Positions 55,884 through 64,000 are shown, counted from the stretch's first letter. The stretch is DNA of 64,000 nucleotides from Actinoplanes sp. L3-i22 (GCF_019704555.1 NZ_AP024745.1:5774501-5838500); one strand, 5' to 3'. Numbers and translations: made by a program. The notes: generated from the letters alone by a model not told the origin.

Positions 55884-55958
55884 CCGGGCCGGATCCCACA
55901 TGACCGGCCGGGTCGTCGCATGACCGGGCCGGATCTCGGATGACGGGGCCGGATAGAG
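55879..55958 (+). repeat. 20-bp tandem repeat, 4 copies, at GntR/epimerase junction
   Basis: Four 20-bp units begin at 55879, 55899, 55919 and 55939, with core CATGACCGGGCCGGAT (degenerate in copies 2 and 4). Copy 1 contains the GntR stop (TGA). Each unit supplies an ATGA, so the array repeats a stop/start-like junction before the epimerase start. Confidence 0.93.
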
Positions 55959-55966
55959 TGCCCGGT

Positions 55967-56899
55967 GTGCGAGCGGTGGTGACGGGGGCGGCGGGATTCA
56001 TCGGCAGCCACCTCGTCGAGGCGCTGGTCGCAGCCGGGCACGAGGTGCTGGCGGTCGATGCCCCCGAGCGCAACCCGGCACCGGCGGCGGTGGCGGAGAA
56101 CCGGGCCGCGCTCGCCCGCGCCGGCGTCCCGCTGACCGAATGTGATCTGGTGACCGACGACCTCGCCGGGATCGCCGACGCCGACGTCGTGCTGCACCTG
56201 GCCGGGCGGCCCGGGGTCCGCGGCTCGTGGGGCACGGGCGAGGCGGACACCCTCCGGGACAACGTCACCGCGACCGAGCGGCTGCTCACGGCCTGTGCCG
56301 CGGCGCGGCCCCGCGTCATCCTGGCTTCCAGCTCTTCGGTGTACGGCGAAACCTCGCGCCCGTCCGTCGAGGGCGACGGGCTGGACCCGCGCAGTCCGTA
56401 CGCCCGCTCGAAGGCCGAGGCGGAACGGCTCGCGCGGGAGGCCGCCGCGCACGGACTGCCGGTCGTCGTGCTGCGCTACTTCTCGGTCTACGGGCCCCGG
56501 CAGCGCCCGGACATGGCGTTCCACCGCTTCATCGAGGCCGCGCTGAACGGGTCGCCGGCCCCGCTCTACGGCGACGGCGGTCAGCGCCGCTCGTTCACGT
56601 TCGTCGGGGACGTGGTCGACGCGACGATCCGGGCCGCCCGGACGCCGCTGCCGCCCGGCACCGTCCTGAACGTCGGACACCCGGTGAGCACCGGCCTGCA
56701 CGACGCTCTGGAGCGGATCGGCGCGCTGCTCGGCACGGCCGCGCCGACCGTGCCGAAGGACGCCGCGCCCGGCGACGTGGCCCGCACCTGGGCCGGCCCC
56801 GGACGGACCGCGGAGCTGCTCGGCTGGACCGCCCGGACCGGCCTGGACGACGGGCTGGCCGGACAGATCGCCTGGCATCGGGAGCGTGCTCGTGTCTGA
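55967..56899 (+). CDS. NAD-dependent epimerase/dehydratase
   Basis: A 310-residue extended short-chain dehydrogenase. The N-terminal NAD motif is 'VVTGAAGFIGSHLVEALVAA', and the catalytic Ser and Y-x-x-x-K are in 'ASSSSVYGET' and 'SPYARSKAEAERLA'. It probably makes an activated sugar such as UDP-galactose/glucuronate-type epimers. GTG 55967 fits the family start; GTG 55958 and ATG 55940 are in frame. First gene of a coupled glycan operon. Confidence 0.9.
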   Translation: MRAVVTGAAGFIGSHLVEALVAAGHEVLAVDAPERNPAPAAVAENRAALARAGVPLTECDLVTDDLAGIADADVVLHLAGRPGVRGSWGTGEADTLRDNVTATERLLTACAAARPRVILASSSSVYGETSRPSVEGDGLDPRSPYARSKAEAERLAREAAAHGLPVVVLRYFSVYGPRQRPDMAFHRFIEAALNGSPAPLYGDGGQRRSFTFVGDVVDATIRAARTPLPPGTVLNVGHPVSTGLHDALERIGALLGTAAPTVPKDAAPGDVARTWAGPGRTAELLGWTARTGLDDGLAGQIAWHRERARV

Positions 56900-58025
56900 C
56901 GGCCATCGCGCGGCGTACGTCGCGTTCGACCGGTTCCCGTCCGCGAAGGGCTCCGCGGTGCACATCCGGCACATGGCCGCCGAGCTGTTCGACCGCTACG
57001 GCGGCGGCCTGCTGTGCGTGCTCGGTGGCGGTGAGCTGCCCGCCTACCAGCGCGAGGGCGGCGTGGAGATCGTCCGGTTCACCGGCGTGGTGCCGAACCT
57101 GCTGGACCGGGCCGAGGCGTTCACCCGGTGGGTGGCCGAACAGCTCGCGCCGCACCGGGACACCCTCGAACTGTGTCACGTGCGGGATCCGTGGAGCGCG
57201 CTGCCGGTGACCGGGCGGATGGTCTACGAGGCCAACGGGCTGCCGTCGATCGAGCTGCCGTACGCCTGGCCGCTGGTCGCCCCGGCCACCCTCGCCAAGA
57301 TCCGTGACCTGGAGCGCGACTGTCTGAGCCGGGCCGCGGCGGTGGTCGTGCCGTCGTACGTCATCGAGAAGGCCGTGATTGATCGCGGCGCCGCGCCGGA
57401 CCGCGTACATCTGATTCCCAATGGAGCGGACCCGGTGCCGGCCGGACTACCGCGCCCACCAGCGGCCCCGGGCCGTTATCTGATCTATGTCGGCGCGCTG
57501 CAGGCGTGGCAGGGCGTCGACGTGCTGCTGCGGGCGTTCGCCCGGCTGGCCGATCTGACCGATCTCGCCCTGGTCGTCTGCTCGTCGGTGTCGCCGAACC
57601 GGGCCCGCCCGCTGCGCCGCCTCGCCGAGCGCCTCGGCGTCGGCGACCGGGTCGTCTGGCAGTACACGCTGCCGCACGAGGAGGTCGCGGCCTGGCTGGC
57701 GAACGCGGAGCTCTCGATCGCGCCGCTGACCGCGAGCCCGCGGAATCTGGATCAGGGGTGCAGCCCGATCAAGGTGTGGGAGTCGATGGCCGCCGGGACC
57801 CCGGTCGTCGCCTCGGACCTGCCGGTGACCCGTGAGGTGCTCGGTGAGCACGGCCGGTTCGTGCCGCCGGACCGGCCGGCCGAGCTGGCCCGCGCCATCC
57901 GGGTGCTGCTCGAATACCCCGAAGCGGCACAAGAGCTCGCCGCGCGGGCCCGGCCGCGCGTTCTTGCCTGGTCGGACGTGCGACATCGGCTGGCCGCCGT
58001 CTATGACCAGGTCGAACTCCACTGA
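56892..58025 (+). CDS. GT4-type glycosyltransferase
   Basis: A 377-residue GT-B glycosyltransferase. The C-terminal domain has 'VHLIPNGADPVP', 'YVGALQAWQGVDVLLRAFAR' and 'NLDQGCSPIKVWESMAAGTP', the sugar-nucleotide-binding region. It starts at GTG 56892, eight bases inside the epimerase gene (GTG 56886 is also possible). Acts with the epimerase in building a glycan or glycolipid. Confidence 0.9.
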   Translation: MSDGHRAAYVAFDRFPSAKGSAVHIRHMAAELFDRYGGGLLCVLGGGELPAYQREGGVEIVRFTGVVPNLLDRAEAFTRWVAEQLAPHRDTLELCHVRDPWSALPVTGRMVYEANGLPSIELPYAWPLVAPATLAKIRDLERDCLSRAAAVVVPSYVIEKAVIDRGAAPDRVHLIPNGADPVPAGLPRPPAAPGRYLIYVGALQAWQGVDVLLRAFARLADLTDLALVVCSSVSPNRARPLRRLAERLGVGDRVVWQYTLPHEEVAAWLANAELSIAPLTASPRNLDQGCSPIKVWESMAAGTPVVASDLPVTREVLGEHGRFVPPDRPAELARAIRVLLEYPEAAQELAARARPRVLAWSDVRHRLAAVYDQVELH

Positions 58026-58037
58026 TACGGTCCGATC

Positions 58038-58757
58038 ATGTTTTGGCGCGAGCAGAAGGCCGCTCTGGCGGGGTTCCACCCGCTGCATCAGGCCCTCGTC
58101 CATCAGCGTGGCTTCGCCGCGACCCAACCCGCGGCGGGCTGGACCGCGCTGATCACCAGCCTGTACCAGCACGCGGGGCTGGTGAAGCGGGGCAAATGGG
58201 CGTTGCCGGCCCGCACCCTCGACGTCGTCGTGCCGCTGATCATCGAGCTCTGCTCGGACCTCGGCGCCAAGGGCACCCTCGCCGTGACTCTCGACCTGCG
58301 CGGCCGGGACGTGCCCGGCAAGACCGGGCCGGAACACAAGCTGGCGGTGCGCCCGCCGATCCGGTCGGCCACCGAGGCCTGGACGATCGACCCGTGGCTG
58401 AGCCTGCGCGCCGAGCTGCGCGACGGCAGCATCCTCGAGGTGCTCGTCGTCGACCGGGAACGCAAGCGCAAGATCACCAAGCGCAACGCCCGCGGCAAGA
58501 CCAAGTGGAAGCGCAAGAGCAAGGTGGTGCAGACCATCAAGGTGCGCCGCCGGCTGCCCGAGGATGTTCGCGGCCAGGTCCCGCCGACGCCACCGCCGCC
58601 CTGGATCGGCGTGTTCGTCCGGGACGGATCACGCCGCAGCGTCCTCGCCGGCGCGAAGCTCGACCGGATGCCGCAGAGCGGGCAGGAACAGGTCGACCGG
58701 ATCCTGACCGTGGCCACCGAGCCGTTCCGCTGGACGCAGACCCGAGGAGTGTCATGA
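58038..58757 (+). CDS. Hypothetical protein of the glycan operon
   Basis: A 239-residue soluble protein. Its middle is strongly basic ('RERKRKITKRNARGKTKWKR') and a Pro-rich stretch ('PPTPPPPWIGVFVRD') precedes the C-terminus. I recognise no family. It lies 12 bp after a glycosyltransferase gene and its stop overlaps the next start (ATGA), so it belongs to the operon. Confidence 0.7.
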   Translation: MFWREQKAALAGFHPLHQALVHQRGFAATQPAAGWTALITSLYQHAGLVKRGKWALPARTLDVVVPLIIELCSDLGAKGTLAVTLDLRGRDVPGKTGPEHKLAVRPPIRSATEAWTIDPWLSLRAELRDGSILEVLVVDRERKRKITKRNARGKTKWKRKSKVVQTIKVRRRLPEDVRGQVPPTPPPPWIGVFVRDGSRRSVLAGAKLDRMPQSGQEQVDRILTVATEPFRWTQTRGVS

Positions 58758-59092
58758 CGCCCTGCACCGTCACCACCGGCTTCTTCACCCTCGGCAAGTG
58801 CGGGGTGATGGCGGTGGCCGGCTGCGCGGCCTGCGGGCGGGCGCTGTGCGCGAACCACGTGACGCCCGGCGGGCTGTGCCCGGAGTGCGCCGCGGCCCGC
58901 AACCAGGTCGGGCACCCGGCGGCCGCGTCGGCCTTCCGCCGGCGGGCGCATCGGCAGCGGACCTCGCAGGCGTACCAGGACTACGGGTGGTACACCAGCT
59001 TCGACTCCTACGACCGGGCGCCGTTCGATCCGGGCATGGGCGCGGACCAGGACTATCTCGACGACGGGCCGGGCGCGCTGGTGGACAGCTGA
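58754..59092 (+). CDS. Small zinc-finger-like protein
   Basis: A 112-residue protein. The N-terminal 50 residues carry paired cysteines and a histidine ('CAACGRALCANHVTPGGLC', then 'CPEC'), a B-box/zinc-ribbon-like arrangement. The remainder is Arg- then Tyr/Asp-rich and probably disordered. It overlaps both neighbours (ATGA upstream, TGATG downstream). Confidence 0.72.
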   Translation: MTPCTVTTGFFTLGKCGVMAVAGCAACGRALCANHVTPGGLCPECAAARNQVGHPAAASAFRRRAHRQRTSQAYQDYGWYTSFDSYDRAPFDPGMGADQDYLDDGPGALVDS

Positions 59093-60183
59093 TGCGGCTG
59101 CTCTGGGTGACCGAGAACTATCCGCCCAGCCCCGGCGGGATGGCGAACTCGTGCGATCGGATCGTGCGGGGGCTGCGGGGCGCCGGGGTCGCGGTGGACG
59201 TCGTGCATCTGAGCCGGCGAGCCGGTCCGTCGCGCTCGGCGGCCGGAGTCCGCACGGTTCCGCTGGGGGAGGATCCGGAGCACGCGCTGCGGCTGCTGTG
59301 GACGTCGCTCAGCGGCTCGATCGGGAAATATACGCACGTCGTTGCCTTTGGTGGGACCTATCCGCTTCTGGCGGCGCCGGTCTATGCCGCGTGGGCCGGG
59401 TTGCCGCTGGTCACGCTGTTGCGCGGGAACGACTTCGACACCGGGATGTTCTCGCTGCGCCGCCAGCCGGTGGTCCTCGAAGCGCTGCGCGCCTCCGCGC
59501 ACGTGTGCGTCGTCGCCGCCTCGACGGGCCCGCAGGTTTCCGCGCTGGCGCCCGGTGTTCCGGTCAGCTGGGTCGCCAACGGCATCGACACCGAGGACTG
59601 GCAGATCCTGCCCTCGGAACGGGCCGGGGCAGCGGGGTGGCGCGACTCGCTCGGGCGGCGGACGCTGGGCCTGATCGGCCAATTGAAGAACAAGAAGGGG
59701 GTACGGCTTCTGCTGGACGCCCTGGTCGCCGGTCGGCACGCCGAACGATTCCACGTGGTGCTCGCCGGGGAGCTCGAGCCGGGCATCGAGGAGTGGCTCG
59801 CGCTGCATCCGGAGGTCGAATACACCGCGCTGCCGTTCCAGGACCGGTATCAGTTGCTCTCCGTTTATGCCGGGTGCGATCTGGTGGCGCTGCCGTCGTT
59901 CTACGACGGGCTGCCCAATGTGGCGCTGGAAGCGGCCGCGCTGGGCATTCCGCTGCTCACCTCCGACGCCGGTGGACTGGCCGATCTCGTGGACGACGCG
60001 ATCGGATTCCGATTCACCGCCGGGGACGCGCACGAATGCCGGGCCGCCGTGCACCGGGCGGCACTGGCCACCGACGACGAACTCGCGGCGCTGGGCGCGG
60101 CCGGGGCCCGGCGGGTCCGGGACCGATTCGATGTGGCCGCCGAGACCGACGGTTATCTGAAGGTGCTGGCCGCGACGCAGTGA
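59092..60183 (+). CDS. GT4-type glycosyltransferase
   Basis: A 363-residue GT-B enzyme. The N-terminus 'LLWVTENYPPSPGGMANSCD' and the donor-binding 'DLVALPSFYDGLPNVALEAA' with 'ALGIPLLTSDAGG' are characteristic. It shares one base with the preceding stop and is coupled to the following gene by GTGA. Confidence 0.92.
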   Translation: MRLLWVTENYPPSPGGMANSCDRIVRGLRGAGVAVDVVHLSRRAGPSRSAAGVRTVPLGEDPEHALRLLWTSLSGSIGKYTHVVAFGGTYPLLAAPVYAAWAGLPLVTLLRGNDFDTGMFSLRRQPVVLEALRASAHVCVVAASTGPQVSALAPGVPVSWVANGIDTEDWQILPSERAGAAGWRDSLGRRTLGLIGQLKNKKGVRLLLDALVAGRHAERFHVVLAGELEPGIEEWLALHPEVEYTALPFQDRYQLLSVYAGCDLVALPSFYDGLPNVALEAAALGIPLLTSDAGGLADLVDDAIGFRFTAGDAHECRAAVHRAALATDDELAALGAAGARRVRDRFDVAAETDGYLKVLAATQ

Positions 60184-60962
60184 TCGTCTGCTATGCGCAC
60201 GGCGGTGGGCTCGGGCATCTGACCCGGATCCGGGCCTATCTGTACACCGTTCACGGGGACGCGCCGGCGACTATTCTGAGTGCTTCGCCGTTCGGGGCCG
60301 ATCCGCGCGTGGTCGGGCCGCACCGGGTGCTTCCGGTGCGTGGCCCGGTCGGTGACGTGCTGCGGGAACTGCGGGCTTCGACATTCGTGGTCGATGCTTT
60401 TCCGGGCGGGATCGACGGAGAGTTGACGGGGACGATGATTCCTTCCGGGGTGCGGACGGTTCATCTCGCCCGGCTTCTGCGCGAGGAGGCGTACCGTCGC
60501 AGGCCGTTGAATTTTGATCAGGTTTTCCTCGTCGAGGAATTGACCGGCCACCATCGGGCCGCGCTCTCCGGGATCGCCGGGAGCGTCGTCCCGCTGGAGC
60601 TGACCGACCCGCCGTCCACCTCGGCCGATCTGGCCGACGGGGCCTGGCTGATCCCGCATTCCGGGCCTTCGGCCGAGATTCACGAGCTGATTTCGTACGC
60701 GCGTGAATGCGCCGGCCTGGAGGGCGTCCGGCCCCGGCTGGTCCTGGCGTCGCCCGGTCGCCCCGCATCGCTGCCGGACGATGTCGAGCACCTCGACGGG
60801 TATCCGGCGTGGCCGTTGTTCGCCCGGGCCGCGCGGGTCATTTCCGCGGCCGGGTTCAACGTCGTCCGGCAGATGCGGCCGTGGCGGGACAAGCATCGGA
60901 TGCTGCCGTTTCCCCGTCGATGGGACGATCAGTTCACGCGAGCGGCGCGGGCCCGCCGATGA
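60180..60962 (+). CDS. GT28/MurG-like glycosyltransferase-fold protein
   Basis: A 260-residue protein from GTG 60180. The N-terminus 'VCYAHGGGLGHLTRIRAYL' matches the Gly-rich loop of GT-B glycosyltransferases of the MurG/UDP-GT type. The protein is short, and the later 'FARAARVISAAGFNVVRQMR' resembles the acceptor end of the donor site. Its role alongside two GT4 enzymes is probably another transfer step; activity is unproven. Confidence 0.75.
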   Translation: MIVCYAHGGGLGHLTRIRAYLYTVHGDAPATILSASPFGADPRVVGPHRVLPVRGPVGDVLRELRASTFVVDAFPGGIDGELTGTMIPSGVRTVHLARLLREEAYRRRPLNFDQVFLVEELTGHHRAALSGIAGSVVPLELTDPPSTSADLADGAWLIPHSGPSAEIHELISYARECAGLEGVRPRLVLASPGRPASLPDDVEHLDGYPAWPLFARAARVISAAGFNVVRQMRPWRDKHRMLPFPRRWDDQFTRAARARR

Positions 60963-61498
60963 CCATTCGCACCGCGCGACTTCTGCTCCGGCCGTTCACG
61001 ATCGACGACGTGGACGACGTGTGGGGTTATCAGCGGGAGCCCTCGGTCGCGCGATTCATGCGGTGGGAGCCGCGGGATCGGGATGAAGTGGCGGTCTCGG
61101 TCCGGCAGATGACGACCGAGACGGTTCTGGTGGCCGAGGGCGACTGTTTGACCTATGCCGCCGTGGATCCGTCGTCGGAGCGGGTCATCGGGCATGTCGA
61201 ATTGGCGTGGGTGAGTGAGGCGGATCGGACCGGGGAGATCGGGTTCGTGTTCGATCCGCGGTTCCAGGGGCGGGGGCTGGCTTTCGAGGCCGCCCGGGAA
61301 ATGCTGCGGATCGGGTTCGACGAGCACGGATTCCGGCGGATTGTCGGGCGTTGTGTTGCGCCCAACGTTGCTTCGGCGGCCCTGTTGCGACGGCTGGGGA
61401 TGCGGCAGGAGGCGCATTTCCTGCAGAGCCGGTTGTTGAAGGGCGCTTGGGTGGACGAATTGGTCTTCGCCGTTCTGCACGACGAATGGGCTGAATAG
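60959..61498 (+). CDS. GNAT acetyltransferase (RimJ/RimL-like)
   Basis: A 179-residue GNAT N-acetyltransferase. The acetyl-CoA loop is 'FVFDPRFQGRGLAFEAAREM' (R/Q-x-x-G-R-G-L), and 'RRIVGRCVAPNVASAALLRR' is typical of the RimJ/RimL group. Being last in the glycan operon (ATGA overlap), it may acetylate an amino sugar; a protein substrate is equally possible. Confidence 0.9.
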   Translation: MTIRTARLLLRPFTIDDVDDVWGYQREPSVARFMRWEPRDRDEVAVSVRQMTTETVLVAEGDCLTYAAVDPSSERVIGHVELAWVSEADRTGEIGFVFDPRFQGRGLAFEAAREMLRIGFDEHGFRRIVGRCVAPNVASAALLRRLGMRQEAHFLQSRLLKGAWVDELVFAVLHDEWAE

Positions 61499-61501
61499 CC
61501 G

Positions 61502-61531
61502 CAGGGCGCGCCGGTTTCCCGGTGCGCCCTG
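61502..61531. terminator. Bidirectional hairpin terminator
   Basis: CAGGGCGC / GCGCCCTG with an inner CCGG/CCGG pair and a T-rich loop, four bases after the GNAT stop and before the convergent membrane protein. Confidence 0.85.
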
Positions 61532-61562
61532 GCGTTTCCTGTCGGCAGTTTGCGGGGGTTGG

Positions 61563-61970
61563 TCAGCAGTTGCGGCGGCCGGGGAGGCCGATGATCAGGG
61601 CGGCGCCGACCGTGAGGTGCATGCCGAGGAGGACCAGCTTCGTGCTGGTGCCGATGCCGCTGCCGAGCGGGCCGGCCAGGGAGAGCAGCAGGATCAGCGA
61701 CGTGATGATCCGGTAGATCCGGGCCGGGTGGCGGGTGGTCCGCTCCAGGACGGCCAGCAGGCCCCAGGCGGCCAGGCCGGCGAACAGGGCGGTCAGGGCG
61801 ACCGCGAGCGGGCCGATGTGCTGGACCGAGCCGCCCTGGCGGACGGTCAGGTCGAGGCCGGCCCAGGGGTCGTTGATCGCCCACAGCAGGAGGGCGCCGG
61901 CGGTTCCGGCGGCGATCGTGATGGCGCGTCCGGCGGTGCGGGACTTGGCGGTGCGGATGTCGGTTGTCAT
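61563..61970 (-). CDS. Small membrane protein, DUF6069-like
   Basis: A 135-residue protein with four transmembrane helices ('ITIAAGTAGALLLWAI', 'IGPLAVALTALFAGLAAWGL', 'IITSLILLLSLAGPL', 'LVLLGMHLTVGAALIIGL'). The pattern fits DUF6069, whose genes often lie next to NarL-type two-component systems. Divergent from such a system, across a promoter region with palindromic elements, so it is the likely target. Confidence 0.78.
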   Translation of the reverse strand: MTTDIRTAKSRTAGRAITIAAGTAGALLLWAINDPWAGLDLTVRQGGSVQHIGPLAVALTALFAGLAAWGLLAVLERTTRHPARIYRIITSLILLLSLAGPLGSGIGTSTKLVLLGMHLTVGAALIIGLPGRRNC

Positions 61971-62030
61971 GCCGATGAGCTTGGCCGCGGGAGGCCTCCG
62001 CCGACATCGGACCGGCGGCGTCGCGCGCAC

Positions 62031-62055
62031 CCTCCTAGGAGAGGGAGTCCTCCTA
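62031..62055. promoter_or_regulatory. Candidate response-regulator sites
   Basis: CCTCCTA occurs at 62031-62037 and 62049-62055 (18 bp apart), and CTCCTAGGAG (62032-62041) is a perfect palindrome. These lie between the divergent membrane protein and two-component genes, a position suited to the adjacent response regulator. Confidence 0.5.
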
Positions 62056-62101
62056 CTTTAGAAGGTGTCGGTGGGTTCTCCGGCGGGGCTAATCTCGCGG
62101 C

Positions 62102-63247
62102 GTGAACGAGAGAATCCGGCCGCCGCTGGCCGCCGTCGGCATCGTGCTCGGCGCGTCCGTCGTGCTGGTCGCGGTCACCCTGGTGTCCTGGTGGAGCGGG
62201 CGGCCGCTCGGCCCGCTGTTCGCGCTGGACGTGGTGGCCGGGGTGCTCAGCTGGGCGCTGACCCCGCTGGTGCTGTGGCGGCCGGTGTTCGCGACGGCCG
62301 TGCTGAACGTGTTCGCCGCGCTGTCACCGGCGGCCACCCCGGCGGCCTCGATCGGGGCGCTGCAGGTGGCCCGGCGGCGGCGCTTCCCGGTGGCGGCCGC
62401 GGTGGCCGCCGGCGGGGTGGCGGCGCACGCGGTGCAGGGGCTGTGGCGGTCGAACGGGGGGATGTCCTACGGCTGGTGGCTGGTTCTGATCGTCGTCACC
62501 TACGGCGCGCTGCTCGGCTGGGGGGCGTGGGCGCAGGCGCGGGCCGCGCTGATCCACTCGCTGCGGGAGCGGGCCCGCCGGGCCGAGGCCGAGCAGGGCC
62601 GGCGGGTCGCCGAGGCCCGCATGCTGGAGCGCCGCCGGATCGCGCGGGAGATGCACGACGTGCTCGCGCACCGGCTGTCGCTGCTGGCGACGTTCGCCGG
62701 GGCGATGGAGTTCCGGCCGGACTCGTCGCCCGAGCAGATGTCCCGGGCCGCCGGCGTGGTCCGCGACGGGGTGCACCAGGCGCTGGAGGAGCTGCGCGAG
62801 GTGATCTCGCTGCTGCGCGACGACGATCCGCCGGACGGGGACGGGGTCCATCCGCAGCCGGTGCTGGCCGACGTGCCACGGCTGGTGGAGGAGTCCCGAT
62901 CGGCGGGGACCGAGGTGGAGCTGCGGGAGGCGGTGGACGAGCCGGGGGAGGCGCCGCCCGCGGTGGCCCGCACGGCCTACCGGGTGATCCAGGAGGGGCT
63001 GACCAACGCGCGGAAACACGCGGCCGGGCAGGTGGTCCGGGTCGCGCTGCGCGGCGGGCCGGGGGCGGGCTTGGAGATCGAGGTGCGGAACGGGCTGACC
63101 CCGGATCGGCCGGCGCCGGCCGGGTGGTCCGGGGGAGCGGGGCTGGTCGGGCTCACCGAGCGGGTGCACCTGGCCGGGGGCCGGCTCGATCACGAGGAGC
63201 TGGCCGGTGAGTTCCATCTCCACGCGTCGATACCATGGCCGGCATGA
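62102..63247 (+). CDS. NarL-type sensor histidine kinase
   Basis: A 381-residue kinase from GTG 62102. Several transmembrane segments fill residues 8-145; the HisKA_3 domain has phospho-acceptor His185 ('RRIAREMHDVLAHRLSLLAT') and the ATPase domain 'VIQEGLTNARKHAAGQ' and 'GAGLVGLTERVHLAGG'. It overlaps the response-regulator start (ATGA). Confidence 0.93.
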   Translation: MNERIRPPLAAVGIVLGASVVLVAVTLVSWWSGRPLGPLFALDVVAGVLSWALTPLVLWRPVFATAVLNVFAALSPAATPAASIGALQVARRRRFPVAAAVAAGGVAAHAVQGLWRSNGGMSYGWWLVLIVVTYGALLGWGAWAQARAALIHSLRERARRAEAEQGRRVAEARMLERRRIAREMHDVLAHRLSLLATFAGAMEFRPDSSPEQMSRAAGVVRDGVHQALEELREVISLLRDDDPPDGDGVHPQPVLADVPRLVEESRSAGTEVELREAVDEPGEAPPAVARTAYRVIQEGLTNARKHAAGQVVRVALRGGPGAGLEIEVRNGLTPDRPAPAGWSGGAGLVGLTERVHLAGGRLDHEELAGEFHLHASIPWPA

Positions 63248-63924
63248 CTGCGTCCGGGGGAGAGGCCGAGGTGACCCGGCCGGTGCGGGTGCTGGTGGTG
63301 GATGATGACGCGCTGGTGCGGGCCGGGCTGACGATGATGCTGGACGGGGCGCCCGGGATCGCCGTGGTGGGCGAGGCTTCGGACGGCGACGAGGTGCCGG
63401 CGGCCACCGACGCGCACGGGCCGGACGTGGTGCTGATGGATCTGCGGATGCCGCGCGTCGACGGGATCACCGCGACCAGGCGGCTCCGGGCGCGGGCGCG
63501 GCCGCCAGAGGTGATCGTGCTGACCACGTTCGACGCCGACGAGAACATTCTGCACGCGCTGCGGGCCGGGGCCAGCGGGTTCCTGCTCAAGGACACCCCG
63601 CCGGCGCGGATCGCCGAGGCGGTGCGCCAGGTGGCGGCCGGGGAGCCGATCCTGTCGCCGCGGATCACCCGGCGGCTGATGGACCGGGCGGCGGTGCAGG
63701 CGGGGGCGTTCACGCAGGCCAAGAGCAGTCTGGCCGCGCTCAGCCCGCGGGAGCGGGACGTGGTGGTGGCGATCGCTCAGGGGCGGTCGAACACGGAGAT
63801 CGCGCGGGCACTCGACATGACGCTGGCCACGGTGAAGTCGCACGTGTCGCACGTGCTGGCCAAGCTGGACCTGGACAATCGCACGCAGATCGCGCTGCTG
63901 GCCCACGACGCGGGCCTGGCCTGA
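63244..63924 (+). CDS. NarL/FixJ-family response regulator
   Basis: A 226-residue regulator with receiver Asp66 ('GPDVVLMDLRMPRVDG') and C-terminal LuxR helix-turn-helix ('LSPRERDVVVAIAQGRSNTE', 'TVKSHVSHVLAKLDL'). ATG 63244 overlaps the kinase stop (ATGA); an in-frame ATG at 63235 would also work. It probably controls the divergent membrane protein and its own operon. Confidence 0.93.
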   Translation: MTASGGEAEVTRPVRVLVVDDDALVRAGLTMMLDGAPGIAVVGEASDGDEVPAATDAHGPDVVLMDLRMPRVDGITATRRLRARARPPEVIVLTTFDADENILHALRAGASGFLLKDTPPARIAEAVRQVAAGEPILSPRITRRLMDRAAVQAGAFTQAKSSLAALSPRERDVVVAIAQGRSNTEIARALDMTLATVKSHVSHVLAKLDLDNRTQIALLAHDAGLA

Positions 63925-63984
63925 TCAGGCGGTTCGCGGTCGCGTTGTCGGTGGGTGATGCGGGACCGGTCGGATCAGGCGGTT
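63923..63984 (+). repeat. 12-bp direct repeat after response-regulator gene
   Basis: GATCAGGCGGTT occurs at 63923-63934 and 63973-63984, 50 bp apart, next to the window end. The first copy includes the stop codon of the response regulator. No gene is visible in the last 76 bases. Confidence 0.6.
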
Positions 63985-64000
63985 TGCTGGATCCAGGCTT

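Overview
The window is chromosomal DNA from a high-GC Gram-positive actinomycete. The very GC-rich codon third positions, frequent GTG/TTG starts, numerous 1-4 bp stop/start overlaps, many ECF sigma factors, NarL-type two-component pairs, a furA-katG pair, a RICIN-domain exoprotein and an S-adenosyl methyltransferase of the actinomycete type all fit. The overall style fits Micromonosporaceae, Actinoplanes or a relative being my best guess, but nothing in the sequence proves the genus. I found no rRNA, tRNA, IS element, prophage, CRISPR array or origin.

Layout. 1-1.2 kb (minus strand): a possible RiPP locus at the left edge, a 64-residue precursor-like peptide ending in F-G-S-A-I (the FxSxx-COOH signature) followed 13 bp later by an HExxH protein cut by the window edge. 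1.3-4.5 kb: an ECF sigma factor with a SnoaL-like tail and a DUF899 protein, separated by a peptidoglycan-binding lipoprotein block and flanked by a 48-bp exact direct repeat. 4.6-7.3 kb: furA-katG. 7.3-10 kb (minus): a membrane Ser/Thr kinase coupled to an FHA protein with a HEPN-like C-terminus. 10-13.6 kb: Na+/H+ antiporter, LysR regulator, EamA exporter. 13.7-21.1 kb: kinase-fold phosphotransferase, a 17-bp VNTR, YnfA-like protein, FAD monooxygenase with divergent TetR, ECF sigma factor with membrane partner, DUF2071 protein, and a VapBC-like pair.

21.2-28.9 kb: a TetR-controlled acyl-CoA catabolic operon (AtuA-like fusion, carboxyltransferase, biotin carboxylase/BCCP, acyl-CoA dehydrogenase), marked by unusual tandem repeats inside genes and at a gene junction. 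29-38.6 kb: zinc-ribbon-like hypothetical, secreted pectinesterase, two-component system, P450 plus 3Fe-4S ferredoxin, a Lys/Glu/Ala-repeat protein, DUF4232 lipoprotein, methyltransferase, NADAR protein, S24/S26-fold protein. 38.6-44.6 kb: PucR regulator divergent from an amino-acid permease, class III aminotransferase and aldehyde dehydrogenase, a probable omega-amino-acid catabolic unit. 44.8-55.9 kb: flavodoxin/CBS-BON divergent pair, lipoprotein, CAP protein, NTF2-like protein, RICIN/beta-helix exoprotein, MFS transporter, ECF sigma, hydrolase, LtrA, PEBP, GntR. 56-61.5 kb: a translationally coupled glycan/glycoconjugate operon (epimerase, three glycosyltransferase-like proteins, two unknowns, GNAT). 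61.6-64 kb: small membrane protein divergent from a second two-component system.

Most operons use ATGA, GTGA or TGATG junctions. Strong hairpin terminators separate most convergent pairs. A recurring theme is short tandem duplication at gene ends and junctions (15.5, 24.1 and 55.9 kb), in addition to repeat-encoded linkers in two enzymes.
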